This document shows, in pieces, positions 42,007 through 51,069 of a stretch of 64,000 nt of DNA. The position numbers were made by a program, and so were the translations under genes. Origin of the DNA: UBA1672 sp050633645 (GTDB lineage: Bacteria > Pseudomonadota > Alphaproteobacteria > Micavibrionales > Micavibrionaceae); assembly GCA_050633645.1 (NCBI GenBank), contig JBOEGX010000002.1, positions 620,001 to 684,000 on the forward strand. Reading direction: 5' to 3'. The notes under the pieces were generated by a model, which saw only the letters and a list, made by a program, of their open reading frames with translations, had not been told where the DNA came from and searched no databases. Each line of letters starts with the position of its first letter. The stretch's first letter is position 1.

Positions 42007-43596
42007 ATGAGCAGAGCTTATGATTTGGTCAAAAAAGACTCAAACCGCGTAATTATCTTTGACACGACCCTTCGTGATGGAGAGCAATCTCCTGGTTGCG
42101 CAATGAATTTAGAGCAAAAATTGAAAATGGCATCTGTCCTTGATCAAATGGGCGTGGATGTGATTGAGGCGGGCTTCCCCGTGGCATCCCCTGGTGATTT
42201 CGAGGCGGTCAATGAGATTGCAAAAATTGTTAAAAATGCAACAGTGTGCGGGCTTTCCCGCGCGAAAAAGGGTGATATCGAGGCATCGGGAGAGGCTATT
42301 AAACCCGCCGCCTCCAAGCGTATCCATACCTTTATCTCTACCTCTCCGCTTCATATGAAGTATAAATTGCAAATGACCCCCGACGCGGTTTTGGAATCGG
42401 TGAAGGAAAGCGTGAGCTTCGCCCGTAACTTCACCGATGATGTGGAATGGAGCGCCGAAGACGGCAGCCGCACAGAGGATGATTTCCTTTGTGCCTGTGT
42501 TGAGGCCGCAATAAACGCAGGCGCAACCGTGATTAACTTCCCCGATACGGTGGGTTATGCGTTACCCGCAGAGTTTGCCGCGAAAATCGCGATGTTGTTT
42601 AATCGTGTGCCGAATATTGATCAGGCGATCATCTCCACCCATTGTCACAATGATTTGGGGGTTGCCGTGGCAAACTCCTTGGCGGGTGTCGCCGCAGGGG
42701 CGCGTCAGATCGAATGCACGATTAATGGCATTGGGGAGCGCGCAGGGAACGCGGCGCTTGAGGAGATTATCATGGCGCTTCGTACGCGTCAGGATTTAAT
42801 GCCCTATACTCATAATGTGGACGCAACCCATATCATGAAGGCATCACGCACGCTTTCAGGGATTACGGGTTTTGCGGTGCAACCGAATAAGGCGATTGTC
42901 GGCGCGAATGCCTTTGCCCATGCCAGTGGTATTCACCAAGACGGCATGCTTAAAAATGCCAATACCTATGAGATCATGACCCCCGAAAGCGTTGGTTTGA
43001 CCGAAAGTAAATTGGTGATGAGCAAGCATTCAGGCCGCCACGCCTTCCGCGAGAAGTTAAAAGATTTAGGGTTCGATCTTGGCGATAACGCTCTTAATGA
43101 TGCCTTTGCCCGCTTTAAAAAGCTTGCCGATAACAAGCGCGAAATTTTCGAAGATGATTTAATCGCATTGGTTGAAGATGAAATGATACAAGCATCAGAG
43201 GCGATTAAATTTGTGTCCTTGCAAGTGCAGGCGGGAACGTCAGGCCCGCAAGTCGCAACCATTGTTTTGAACATTGAGGGTAAGCATCACCCCGCCACTG
43301 CGAACGGCAACGGCCCCGTTGATGCTATATTCAAGGCTATCCGTGAGATTTACCCGCACCCCGATGCGAATTTACTGCTCTATCAGGTTCACGCGGTTAC
43401 GGGCGGAACAGACGCACAGGCCGAGGTCACAGTGCGTTTAAAGGAAAATGGTAAAACGGTTGTCGGAACGGGCGCGGATGCGGATACGCTCGTGGCAAGT
43501 GCACGCGCCTATGTCCATGCGCTCAATAAACTCGTCACCAAACGCCAAGGCATGAACCCACAAATGTGCGATGATATCGCCGTGGCAGGGGTTTAG
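42007..43596 (+). CDS. leuA: 2-isopropylmalate synthase
   Basis: 529 residues. Condenses acetyl-CoA and 2-oxoisovalerate, first committed step of leucine synthesis. The TIM-barrel catalytic domain begins FDTTLRDGEQSPGCAMN (about 18-34) with the metal-binding Asp; further marks are HCHNDLGVAVANSLAG (about 215-230), GERAGNAALEEI and SGIHQDGMLKN (about 315-325). The C-terminal ~130 residues (from about 400) form the regulatory LeuA dimer domain, the site of leucine feedback. AGGA is ten bases upstream. Preceded by a leucine leader peptide and a palindromic repeat, so likely attenuated. Confidence 0.97.
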   Translation: MSRAYDLVKKDSNRVIIFDTTLRDGEQSPGCAMNLEQKLKMASVLDQMGVDVIEAGFPVASPGDFEAVNEIAKIVKNATVCGLSRAKKGDIEASGEAIKPAASKRIHTFISTSPLHMKYKLQMTPDAVLESVKESVSFARNFTDDVEWSAEDGSRTEDDFLCACVEAAINAGATVINFPDTVGYALPAEFAAKIAMLFNRVPNIDQAIISTHCHNDLGVAVANSLAGVAAGARQIECTINGIGERAGNAALEEIIMALRTRQDLMPYTHNVDATHIMKASRTLSGITGFAVQPNKAIVGANAFAHASGIHQDGMLKNANTYEIMTPESVGLTESKLVMSKHSGRHAFREKLKDLGFDLGDNALNDAFARFKKLADNKREIFEDDLIALVEDEMIQASEAIKFVSLQVQAGTSGPQVATIVLNIEGKHHPATANGNGPVDAIFKAIREIYPHPDANLLLYQVHAVTGGTDAQAEVTVRLKENGKTVVGTGADADTLVASARAYVHALNKLVTKRQGMNPQMCDDIAVAGV

Positions 43597-43602
43597 GAAT
43601 GT

Positions 43603-44238
43603 CTAGCAGAGGGTAGTTTTGATGGTTTCAAAAACATCCTCAAACATCTGCGTCGTTAACCGCCCCGTATTGGTGTTATAGCGCGAGCAATGATAGCTAT
43701 CGATGAGCATTAGGCCGCCGCCTAAATCATGCACCGCGCCATGGGCGAATTTAAACGCGTTTTGTTTATGTCCGGTGGCTTTCAAAACCGCGTTATGAGA
43801 TACAAGGCCAAGGCTCAAAATCACCTTGAGGTTGGGCATGGTCGCAAATTCTGTTTTTAGAAATTGCAGACAAGTATTAATCTCATCGCCTGTCACTTTA
43901 TTTTGCGGCGGAACGCATTTCACCGCGTTGGTGATGCGTGCATTGATAAGCTCTAACCCGTCATCTTTATGCGCCCCATATTCACCGCGCGCAAAGCCGA
44001 ACTTCAGGAGCGTGCCATAAAGTAAATCCCCTGCATAATCCCCCGTAAACGGGCGACCGGAAAAATTCGCACCCTTTAATCCGGGCGCAAGACCAACGAT
44101 AAGAAGCTCCGCGTCCTTCGCACCAAAGGCGGGGACAGGCGCGTTATATTGATCGGGGAATTTCACGCGGTTTTCATCAATAAATGATTTCAGGCGCGGG
44201 CACAGGGCGCAGTCTTTATCGGGGAGAAGCTCATACAT
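43603..44238 (-). CDS. Family 5 uracil-DNA glycosylase (UDGb-type)
   Basis: 211 residues. Removes uracil and other deaminated bases from DNA. Motif 1 is GLAPGLKGANFSGRPFTGDYAG (about 49-70), where family 5 enzymes have G-L-A-P-A/G and a non-Asp catalytic site; CALCPRL near the start and the later Cys (KCVPPQNK) are possible iron-sulfur cluster ligands; motif 2 is SYHCSRYNTNTGRLT (about 181-195), family H-P/C-S-x-x-N. It is convergent with leuA, six bases away. Family fairly safe. Confidence 0.87.
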   Translation of the reverse strand: MYELLPDKDCALCPRLKSFIDENRVKFPDQYNAPVPAFGAKDAELLIVGLAPGLKGANFSGRPFTGDYAGDLLYGTLLKFGFARGEYGAHKDDGLELINARITNAVKCVPPQNKVTGDEINTCLQFLKTEFATMPNLKVILSLGLVSHNAVLKATGHKQNAFKFAHGAVHDLGGGLMLIDSYHCSRYNTNTGRLTTQMFEDVFETIKTTLC

Positions 44239-44282
44239 TCTTCGTATTTTGCCTTAATCCCTGATGAGGTCAAGGGGCTAAA

Positions 44283-44888
44283 TCATGCCGCGTCTTCGTT
44301 CTCGAATTCGTCCTGATCATTATCCATAAACGCATTGTCGCGCTGGATATGCGGTGCAAGGTCATTGAGATCAAGGAAATGATCGGCCTGACGGCGCAAT
44401 TCATCTGATATCATTGGTGGGTTGGATTTAAGCGTGCTGACCACGGTAACGCGCGTTCCTTTGCGCTGTACGGCTTCGATCAAGCGGCGAAAATCACCAT
44501 CACCAGAAAATAGGATGATATGATCAACTTTATCGGCCATTTCCATCATATCAATCGCAAGCTCAATATCCATATTGCCTTTGATTTTCTTGCGGCCTTG
44601 TGCGTCGGTAAACTCTTTTGCGGGCTTTGTCACCATCGTATAACCGTTATAATCTAACCAATCAACGAGTGGGCGTAGTGGTGAAAAATCTTGATCTTCT
44701 ACCAATGCGGTATAATAAAAAGCGCGCACAAGCTGCCCTCTTTCGGCAAAACATTTCAAAAGAGATTTGTAATCAATATCAAAGTCCAGAGATCGTGCGG
44801 CGGAATACAAATTTGAACCATCAATAAAAATGGAAGTTTTTTCTTCGGTGTAAAAGGGGGTAGAATTAATCATTGATGGCGATGCCAT
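44283..44888 (-). CDS. NYN domain protein (LabA/DUF88-like)
   Basis: 201 residues. PIN-like nuclease fold family. IFIDGSNLYSAARSLDFDID (about 20-39) gives the first Asp and Asn; KKIKGNMDIELAIDMMEMADKVDHIILFSGDGDFRRLIEAV (about 100-140) gives the KG-x-D-x-x-L and S-G-D-x-D-F motifs with the metal-binding acids. Many such proteins cleave RNA, some control membrane-less processes; the substrate is unknown. A shorter start at the ATG of residue 6 (MINSTPF) is possible. Upstream of it is a 195-base gap to rpoZ on the other strand. Confidence 0.87.
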   Translation of the reverse strand: MASPSMINSTPFYTEEKTSIFIDGSNLYSAARSLDFDIDYKSLLKCFAERGQLVRAFYYTALVEDQDFSPLRPLVDWLDYNGYTMVTKPAKEFTDAQGRKKIKGNMDIELAIDMMEMADKVDHIILFSGDGDFRRLIEAVQRKGTRVTVVSTLKSNPPMISDELRRQADHFLDLNDLAPHIQRDNAFMDNDQDEFENEDAA

Positions 44889-45083
44889 AGTTACGCTCCG
44901 ATAAGTGTTGTTGACGCAATATACATTAGAGATACGTTGTATATCGCGTTTAATCCTAATTTCAATATGAAATTTAGATTTTTCTAATTTAATAATATTT
45001 TATAGATATACTCTTGCTTTTCTAAGTGCTTGAGACTATAACCCTACAATTCAGGTAGTATTAATTTAAAAAGGTGATTTATT

Positions 45084-45491
45084 ATGGCACGCGTGACCGT
45101 AGAAGATTGTATCGATAAAGTTGAAAACCGTTTTGAGCTTGTAATGCTTGCATCGCAACGCGCACGTAAAATTGGTACAGGTGCGACGCTAACTGTTGAG
45201 GCCGATAACGATAAGAAAACGGTTATTTCATTGCGTGAAATCGCGGGTGAAACGATTGCGACACCTGATCTTAAGGAAGAAATGATCACGAGCTATCAAC
45301 GCTATCTTCCACAAGACGAAGAAGAAGATGTTATTGATTTGATGGATGGTGAAAAAGAATGGGGCGAAATGTCCGAAGGTTCTCCTGCTCCATCTGGCAT
45401 GTACGCTGATGAAGAAGTTGGTGCTTCAAGCGAGGAAACCGAAGAAGAATTAAACGAAGAGCCATCTTTGGGCGATATCGCCGGCGTTTAA
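45084..45491 (+). CDS. rpoZ: RNA polymerase omega subunit
   Basis: 135 residues, longer than the 90-residue E. coli subunit. The core MARVTVEDCIDKVENRFELVMLASQRARKI (1-30) is the standard omega start with the helix that holds beta-prime; the conserved K-x-x-V-I-S-L-REIA is seen near 50-58. The C-terminal ~70 residues are acidic (EEEDVIDLMDGEKEWGEM, EEVGASSEETEEELNEEPS) and probably disordered. Followed by a terminator and then the rsh gene, as in many proteobacteria. Confidence 0.94.
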   Translation: MARVTVEDCIDKVENRFELVMLASQRARKIGTGATLTVEADNDKKTVISLREIAGETIATPDLKEEMITSYQRYLPQDEEEDVIDLMDGEKEWGEMSEGSPAPSGMYADEEVGASSEETEEELNEEPSLGDIAGV

Positions 45492-45518
45492 TATCAACTA
45501 CATAGAGTATTTTTTAAG

Positions 45519-45545
45519 AAGCCAGATTCTTTTCTGGCTTTTTCT
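45519..45545 (+). terminator. Rho-independent terminator after rpoZ
   Basis: Arms AAGCCAGA (45519-45526) and TCTGGCTT (45533-45540), perfect, followed by TTTCT. rsh would need its own promoter or read-through. Confidence 0.82.
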
Positions 45546-45617
45546 ATGTTTAAAAACTGAAAATCGTGATAAATTCAATGAAAATGGTGCAATGCAATGG
45601 GTGATCCGCGGTTATAA

Positions 45618-47777
45618 ATGGGGCAATTAGAAAAACTTCTTGAAACGATGCGGGCGTATAATCCTGATCTCGACGAGGCAATAGTCGTAAAGGCGTATGA
45701 GTTTGCGAAAAAGCACCATGATGGGCAGTTTCGTTCATCGGGAGAACCATATTACACCCACCCCGTTGATGTCGCGCAAATTCTTGCCGAAATGGACATG
45801 GATGTTACAACGATTGTAACGGCCATACTTCATGATACGGTCGAAGATACTCCCGTAACCTTAGAGGATCTTGAGCGCGAGTTTGGTAAGACGGTCGCCG
45901 ATCTGGTTAATGGCGTAAGTAAGCTAACGCGGATTGAAAGCCAGACAGTCGAAGGCAAACAAGCGGAGAACTTCCGTAAGCTCCTTTTGGCTATGTCCGA
46001 AGATATTCGCGTTTTGCTTGTGAAGCTTTCTGATAGGCTTCATAATATGCGTACTATGGGCGGTATAAAAAAGCCCGAAAAACGTCGCCGGATTTCGTTG
46101 GAAACTTTGGAGATTTATGCGCCACTAGCAGAACGTGTTGGTGTCCACCGCATTAAAGAAGAACTTGAGGATTTGTGCTTTGAACAAGTCAATCCCGAAG
46201 CCAGAGAGAGTATAACCAACCGTCTTGCTTATTTACGTCAAGAAGATAACGATGTCGTACAGGCGATTATCGATGGCCTAACTGCAAATTTAAAAGAGGC
46301 TGGTATAGATGCGGAAATTACAGGCCGCGAGAAAACCCGCTATTCCATTTGGAAAAAAATGCAGCGCAAAAATGTGTCATTCGAACAGCTTTCTGACATT
46401 ATGGCATTCCGTATTATTGTTGAAAAGTTAGAGGATTGTTATCTGGTCCTGGGTATCATGCATGGAAAATACCCAAGCGTCCCCGGTAGGTTTAAGGATT
46501 ATATATCAACGCCCAAGGCCAATGGATATAAATCAATACACACAACCATTATGGGGCCACGAAGCCAGCGTATCGAGGTTCAAATCCGTACCGCGCAAAT
46601 GCATATGGAGGCCGAGCTTGGGGTGGCCGCGCATTGGGCATATAAGGGCGGAAGCCAACCAACCGAGCGCGATGTTACCAAATATCGCTGGCTGCGTGAG
46701 CTTCTTGATATTCTGGAACAAGAGCAAAAGCCAGAGGACTTCTGGGAAAACACAAAGCTTGAGCTTTTTCAGGATCAGGTGTTTGTGTTCACACCCAAAG
46801 GCGATTTAATCGAGCTTCCCAATGGTGCAACCCCGATTGATTTTGCATATGCCATTCATTCCGATATTGGCGATAAATGCGTTGGTGCGAAGATAAATGG
46901 GCGCATTGCGCCGTTAAATTCACGCCTTTCCAACGGTGATCAGATTGATGTAATTACCGCCAAAACGCAAAAGCCATCCCCGACATGGGAGCGTTTTGTG
47001 GTGACGGGTAAGGCGCGCTCGCATATTCGTAAATATGTTCGCAATCAACAACGTGATGAGTTTGTCACCTTGGGCAGGGCGATGATCCAAAAAGTATTCC
47101 GTCAAGAAGGCTATGATTTCAGTGAAAAGGCGATTTCTGGAATTGTAAGTCATTATAGATTAGAGGAAAGCGATGATATTTACGCCAATATAGGCTCAGG
47201 AATTTTTGTTGCACGTGATGTCTTCAAGGTTATTTTCCCAAGCCATCAGGCGGAAATGGCAAAGCGCCCATCCGAGGTTATGGATCAGGCCGTGATGGTG
47301 CGACGCCCCGATGATAAAGATCGCCCAATGCCGATTAAGGGGCTTATTCCTGGTATGGCAATGCATTTCGCGAGATGTTGTCATCCATTACCGGGTGATA
47401 GGATCGTAGGGATAGTGACCACGGGTAAGGGGGTTACCATCCATACGATTGATTGCGATACCTTAGAAAGTTTCGCCGATACGCCAGAGCGTTGGCTTGA
47501 TGTTTCATGGGGAGATAAAGACGATAAAGCGGAATCCCAAGTGGGCCGTCTGAGTTTGACCGTAGCAAATGAGCAGGGTGCATTGGGCAGTGTTTCAACA
47601 GTTATTGGTCGCAGTGGAGGAAATATTACCAATCTGAAAATCACTAGCCGTTCTTTGGATTTCTGGGAAATGATGATTGATATCTTTGTCACAGATACCA
47701 AGCATCTGAATAATGTCATTGCCGCACTGCGCGCCACACCATGTATTGTATCGGTGGAGCGCACAAAAGGCGGGTGA
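45618..47777 (+). CDS. rsh: Bifunctional (p)ppGpp synthetase/hydrolase (Rsh)
   Basis: 719 residues. Makes and breaks (p)ppGpp in the stringent response. The HD hydrolase domain is at about 25-200 with RSSGEPYYTHPVDVAQIL, AILHDTVEDT and VKLSDRLHNMRTM; all metal and base-contact residues are present, so hydrolysis should work. The synthetase (about 235-355) has GREKTRYSIWKKM, then RFKDYISTPKANGYKSIHT; the RFKD form marks a bifunctional enzyme. TGS follows (DQVFVFTPKGDLIELPNGAT), then the zinc-finger-type FARCCHPLPGD and a C-terminal ACT domain. Alphaproteobacteria usually have one such enzyme; the window's other candidate hydrolase is at 25564-26547. Confidence 0.96.
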   Translation: MGQLEKLLETMRAYNPDLDEAIVVKAYEFAKKHHDGQFRSSGEPYYTHPVDVAQILAEMDMDVTTIVTAILHDTVEDTPVTLEDLEREFGKTVADLVNGVSKLTRIESQTVEGKQAENFRKLLLAMSEDIRVLLVKLSDRLHNMRTMGGIKKPEKRRRISLETLEIYAPLAERVGVHRIKEELEDLCFEQVNPEARESITNRLAYLRQEDNDVVQAIIDGLTANLKEAGIDAEITGREKTRYSIWKKMQRKNVSFEQLSDIMAFRIIVEKLEDCYLVLGIMHGKYPSVPGRFKDYISTPKANGYKSIHTTIMGPRSQRIEVQIRTAQMHMEAELGVAAHWAYKGGSQPTERDVTKYRWLRELLDILEQEQKPEDFWENTKLELFQDQVFVFTPKGDLIELPNGATPIDFAYAIHSDIGDKCVGAKINGRIAPLNSRLSNGDQIDVITAKTQKPSPTWERFVVTGKARSHIRKYVRNQQRDEFVTLGRAMIQKVFRQEGYDFSEKAISGIVSHYRLEESDDIYANIGSGIFVARDVFKVIFPSHQAEMAKRPSEVMDQAVMVRRPDDKDRPMPIKGLIPGMAMHFARCCHPLPGDRIVGIVTTGKGVTIHTIDCDTLESFADTPERWLDVSWGDKDDKAESQVGRLSLTVANEQGALGSVSTVIGRSGGNITNLKITSRSLDFWEMMIDIFVTDTKHLNNVIAALRATPCIVSVERTKGG

Positions 47778-48323
47778 TTAGGCAATCTTCGTCTTGGCAA
47801 CAATCGGATCAAGCGGCGCCTGTAATAACGCCTCAAACGGGAAGTCCAGTTTTTCACGGCCACCAAGCTCAAATAACTCGATAATACAAATCGAAGAAAC
47901 AACCTCACCGCCAACTTTGCGAACCAAGTCCCCTGTTGCTTTCATTGTTCCGCCAGTTGCCAAAAGATCATCCATAATTGCAACGCGTGATCCATTTTGA
48001 ATAAGATCCTTTTGAATCTCAATCGTGTCCGTTCCATATTCCAACGCGTATTCCTGTGCAATAACCTCACCAGGAAGCTTGCCTTTCTTACGGATCATGC
48101 CAAAGGGCAGGCCAAGAGCCTGCGCCACGGGAACACCCGTTAAAAACCCACGAGATTCAATCCCAAGGATGATATTCGCATTCTGCGCCTTAACGCGCGC
48201 GGCAAGATCATCAATAATGCTTTGCCAGATATTTGGTTTCTTAAGCAGAGACTGAATATCATAAAAATTAATCCCTTCAATCGGGAAATTTGGAACAACG
48301 GCAATATGGTCAAGTAGGTTCAT
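47778..48323 (-). CDS. apt: Adenine phosphoribosyltransferase
   Basis: 181 residues. Salvages adenine to AMP using PRPP. The PRPP-binding motif is SRVAIMDDLLATGGTMKAT (about 116-134); SRGFLTGVPVAQALGLPFGMIRKKGKLPGE (about 61-90) is the hood and flexible loop; the start IAVVPNFPIEGINFYDI matches family KIPDFP..GI.F.DI. Its stop is adjacent to the rsh stop codon on the other strand. Confidence 0.95.
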   Translation of the reverse strand: MNLLDHIAVVPNFPIEGINFYDIQSLLKKPNIWQSIIDDLAARVKAQNANIILGIESRGFLTGVPVAQALGLPFGMIRKKGKLPGEVIAQEYALEYGTDTIEIQKDLIQNGSRVAIMDDLLATGGTMKATGDLVRKVGGEVVSSICIIELFELGGREKLDFPFEALLQAPLDPIVAKTKIA

Positions 48324-48433
48324 GGTTTATTCCTTGGAAATAATTATTATATAAAAGTAAAAGTTTTTCTTTTCACCGTAATCGATACCCGATAGTGTGA
48401 GCGCGGTTGATGAATGACGGTAGTTTATAGACA

Positions 48434-49051
48434 ATGTTCAAACGGCGCAAACCCTTAACGCTCTTACAAACATCAAAGCAGCTTTTATGGCCGTCAATGG
48501 GCATAAAGCGCTCAATGGTTTATTTAAAGCACAGACTTCTGCGTGTTGCGGACTCAACACACAGCATTGCCTTAGGCTTGGCGATAGGTTTTGGGGTTTC
48601 TTTTACGCCTTTGCTGGGCACGCATTTTATTCAGGCGGGGATTTTTTCATATATTTTTCGTGGTAATGTTTTTGCGGCAATACTTGGAACATTTGTTGGT
48701 AATCCTTGGACGTTTCCGTTCTTCTGGTGGGCTGGGTATAGCTTTGGAAGTTTTATGTACGGTGTTTTTGGTTTCGAAGGTGTGCATGGATTACCTGATG
48801 GTCTAACTGCAGAAATTTTATGGGAAATTATAAAAAGCCATCCTATGACGTTGTTCTTGCCATGGATGTTGGGTGGTTATATTCTTGCTGCAATTACAAT
48901 TCCTCTAAGCTATCCTGTGTATTATTATTTGATAGAGGCCGCAAAGAGTGCACGTGACAGGGCGGTAGCCATTCGTATGGAAGAGCGTCAGGTGAAGGCG
49001 ATTAAAAAAGCTGAAAAGGCGAAAAAGGCGATGGAAAAAAATCTCAAATGA
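48434..49051 (+). CDS. DUF2062 membrane protein
   Basis: 205 residues. RLLRVADSTHSIALGLAIGFGVSFTPLLGTHF (about 34-65) and FRGNVFAAILGTFVGNPWTFPFFWWAGYSFG (about 73-103) are the two conserved DUF2062 blocks (G-x-F-x-P-x-x-G-H and N-P-W-T). About four transmembrane segments. Role of the family is unknown. The C-terminal ~40 residues are Lys/Ala/Glu-rich. Overlaps the next gene by four bases (ATGA), so acpS is coupled to it. Confidence 0.88.
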   Translation: MFKRRKPLTLLQTSKQLLWPSMGIKRSMVYLKHRLLRVADSTHSIALGLAIGFGVSFTPLLGTHFIQAGIFSYIFRGNVFAAILGTFVGNPWTFPFFWWAGYSFGSFMYGVFGFEGVHGLPDGLTAEILWEIIKSHPMTLFLPWMLGGYILAAITIPLSYPVYYYLIEAAKSARDRAVAIRMEERQVKAIKKAEKAKKAMEKNLK

Positions 49052-49455
49052 TCCTGGGAATTGGTAATGATCTCACCAATATTAATCGCATTGAAAAGGC
49101 GCTGTCTCGTCATGGCTTGAAATTCGAAGAAAGATGCTTCACTGCCCATGAGCGTCATAAGGCGCAAACCAGAAAAGGCGCGGGAAGCAAGGCCATCGCT
49201 GCAGTTTACGCCAAACGTTTCGCTGCAAAGGAAGCCTGTGCCAAAGCACTTGGAACGGGGTTTGTCGAAGGCGTTGCGATGCGTGATATAGGCGTGTTTG
49301 AGGATGAAAAGGGGCGTCCTTTTCTAACATTGTCGGGTGGCGCTGCGCGTAAATTATCAGAAATAACACCAGATGGAATGACAGCAGTTTTGCATCTATC
49401 TCTCAGTGATGATGATCCAATGGCACAGGCATTTGTGATTATTGAAGCCGTTTGA
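49048..49455 (+). CDS. acpS: Holo-[acyl-carrier-protein] synthase
   Basis: 135 residues. Attaches phosphopantetheine to acyl carrier protein. The two metal/CoA motifs are present: ILGIGNDLTNINRIE (2-16, Asp first) and KRFAAKEACAKALGTGF (about 56-72, with the Glu). Standard length. Part of the acpS-lepB-rnc-era run found in many Alphaproteobacteria. Confidence 0.95.
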   Translation: MILGIGNDLTNINRIEKALSRHGLKFEERCFTAHERHKAQTRKGAGSKAIAAVYAKRFAAKEACAKALGTGFVEGVAMRDIGVFEDEKGRPFLTLSGGAARKLSEITPDGMTAVLHLSLSDDDPMAQAFVIIEAV

Positions 49456-49536
49456 GTAACATTTTCGCCTCATAAAATACTCAAATAACACATTCTTTAC
49501 TGGTGTTTAGAATGTTTTTAATGTAAACCCAGTGTT

Positions 49537-50361
49537 ATGTCCGAAGAAACAGAAAATATAGTAGAAAATACAAAGAACACAGCAGAAAAATCACCTGTTC
49601 TTTTGGAAAAAGGCGAAGTGAGCGAGTTCGTGAAAACGGCATTACTTGCGATATTTATTGCACTTCTGATCCGCTCTATTTTCTTCGAGCCATTTCATAT
49701 TCCATCCAGCTCTATGAAACCGACATTGCTGGTTGGCGATTATTTATTCGTGAATAAACCTGCCTATGGCTATAGCCGTTATTCTTTCCCATTCGGCATT
49801 GCGCCGATTGAAGAGCGCATCTGGGCAAAAGAACCAAGCCGCGGCGATGTTATTGTGTTTGCTCGCCCTGGTAACACAAATATAGATTATATAAAACGTG
49901 TCGTCGGCCTTCCTGGGGAAACCATTCAGGTAAGACGCGGAAGATTATATATTGATAATAACCTGATCCCGCGTGAGCTTGTGGGTGAAGTTGATTTGAT
50001 CGATGATCGTGGAGAAGATCAAAATTTAACTGAATACACGGAAACCCTTCCTGGTGGTGTTGTTCACCAAATATATGAAATATCAGACCGTGAAATACTG
50101 GATGATACAGATATTTACACTGTGCCACAGGGGCATTATTTCGTAATGGGTGACAATCGTGATAATTCACAAGACAGTCGAGTCGCAAGTAAGGTTGGCC
50201 CTGTTCCGTTTGAAAATATCGTTGGGCGTGCCGATTTCTTGTTTTATTCAACAAATGGGCATGCACGTTTATACGAATTTTGGAAATGGCCATGGACAGT
50301 GCGTTATGACCGTATATTTATGGACATAGATCCCGCGCGTAAAACCGAAACTTCGGATTAA
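49537..50361 (+). CDS. lepB: Signal peptidase I
   Basis: 274 residues. Cleaves signal peptides on the outer face of the inner membrane. One N-terminal transmembrane helix (about 34-51); box B FHIPSSSMKPTLLVGDYLFV (about 59-78) contains the catalytic Ser; box D NIDYIKRVVGLPGETIQVRR contains the catalytic Lys; box E GHYFVMGDNRDNSQDSR (about 201-217). A longer, acidic cytosolic N-terminus precedes the helix. Followed by rnc. Confidence 0.96.
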   Translation: MSEETENIVENTKNTAEKSPVLLEKGEVSEFVKTALLAIFIALLIRSIFFEPFHIPSSSMKPTLLVGDYLFVNKPAYGYSRYSFPFGIAPIEERIWAKEPSRGDVIVFARPGNTNIDYIKRVVGLPGETIQVRRGRLYIDNNLIPRELVGEVDLIDDRGEDQNLTEYTETLPGGVVHQIYEISDREILDDTDIYTVPQGHYFVMGDNRDNSQDSRVASKVGPVPFENIVGRADFLFYSTNGHARLYEFWKWPWTVRYDRIFMDIDPARKTETSD

Positions 50362-50400
50362 TAAATGTTACGCCCTATATTATTTTAAGGGAATAGGCCG

Positions 50401-51069
50401 ATGGTAAAACCATTAAACGAACTTCAGGACATTATTGGATATAAGTTTAAAGACGAAAATCTTTTGCGTGTTGCACTTACCCATTCCAGTACAAACACAA
50501 ATTTCAATTATGAGCGTTTAGAGTTTTTGGGCGATCGGGTATTGGGGTTGGTCATTGCCGCTCTTTTATTCGAAAAATTCCCAGATGAAAAAGAGGGTGA
50601 TCTGGCCAAACGCCTTTCGGCATTGGTACAGGGCGAAACGCTTGCAAAACTGGCCATACGAATATCTTTGGGCGATTACATATTTTTCTCTGAAGCCGAA
50701 GCTTCCGCAGGGGGCGCGGAAAACGCGCATATTCTGGCGGATGTCTTTGAATCTGTCATTGGCGCAATGTATCTTGAAGGCGGACTAAACCCGTGTAGCG
50801 ATTTAATAGCATCACAATGGGAAGAAGTTCTTTATACAATGAAAAAACCGCCGCAACATCCAAAGACGGCTATTCAGGAATGGGCACAAGGGCAAAGTCT
50901 GCCCTTACCCGAATATGTGGTATCAAATCAAAGCGGCCCCGACCATGCCCCCGTGTTTGAGGTCAAGCTTTGTGTGCGCGGGTATGATCCCGTAATTGCA
51001 AGCGGAAAATCCCGCGCCGAGGCAGAAAAGAACGCAGCACAAGAATTTATGAAGGGTCTAAAAAAATAA
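50401..51069 (+). CDS. rnc: Ribonuclease III
   Basis: 222 residues. Cuts double-stranded RNA in rRNA and mRNA processing. The nuclease signature YERLEFLGDRVLGLVIA (about 39-55) and the second acidic site LADVFESVIGAMYLEGG (about 113-129) are both intact; a double-stranded RNA-binding domain ends the protein (AIQEWAQGQSLPLPEYVV ... AEAEKNAAQEFMKGL). Overlaps era by one base. Confidence 0.97.
   Translation: MVKPLNELQDIIGYKFKDENLLRVALTHSSTNTNFNYERLEFLGDRVLGLVIAALLFEKFPDEKEGDLAKRLSALVQGETLAKLAIRISLGDYIFFSEAEASAGGAENAHILADVFESVIGAMYLEGGLNPCSDLIASQWEEVLYTMKKPPQHPKTAIQEWAQGQSLPLPEYVVSNQSGPDHAPVFEVKLCVRGYDPVIASGKSRAEAEKNAAQEFMKGLKK

Noticed and set aside
42109..42372. Minus-strand frame inside leuA
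   Set aside because: Antisense shadow of a conserved enzyme domain.
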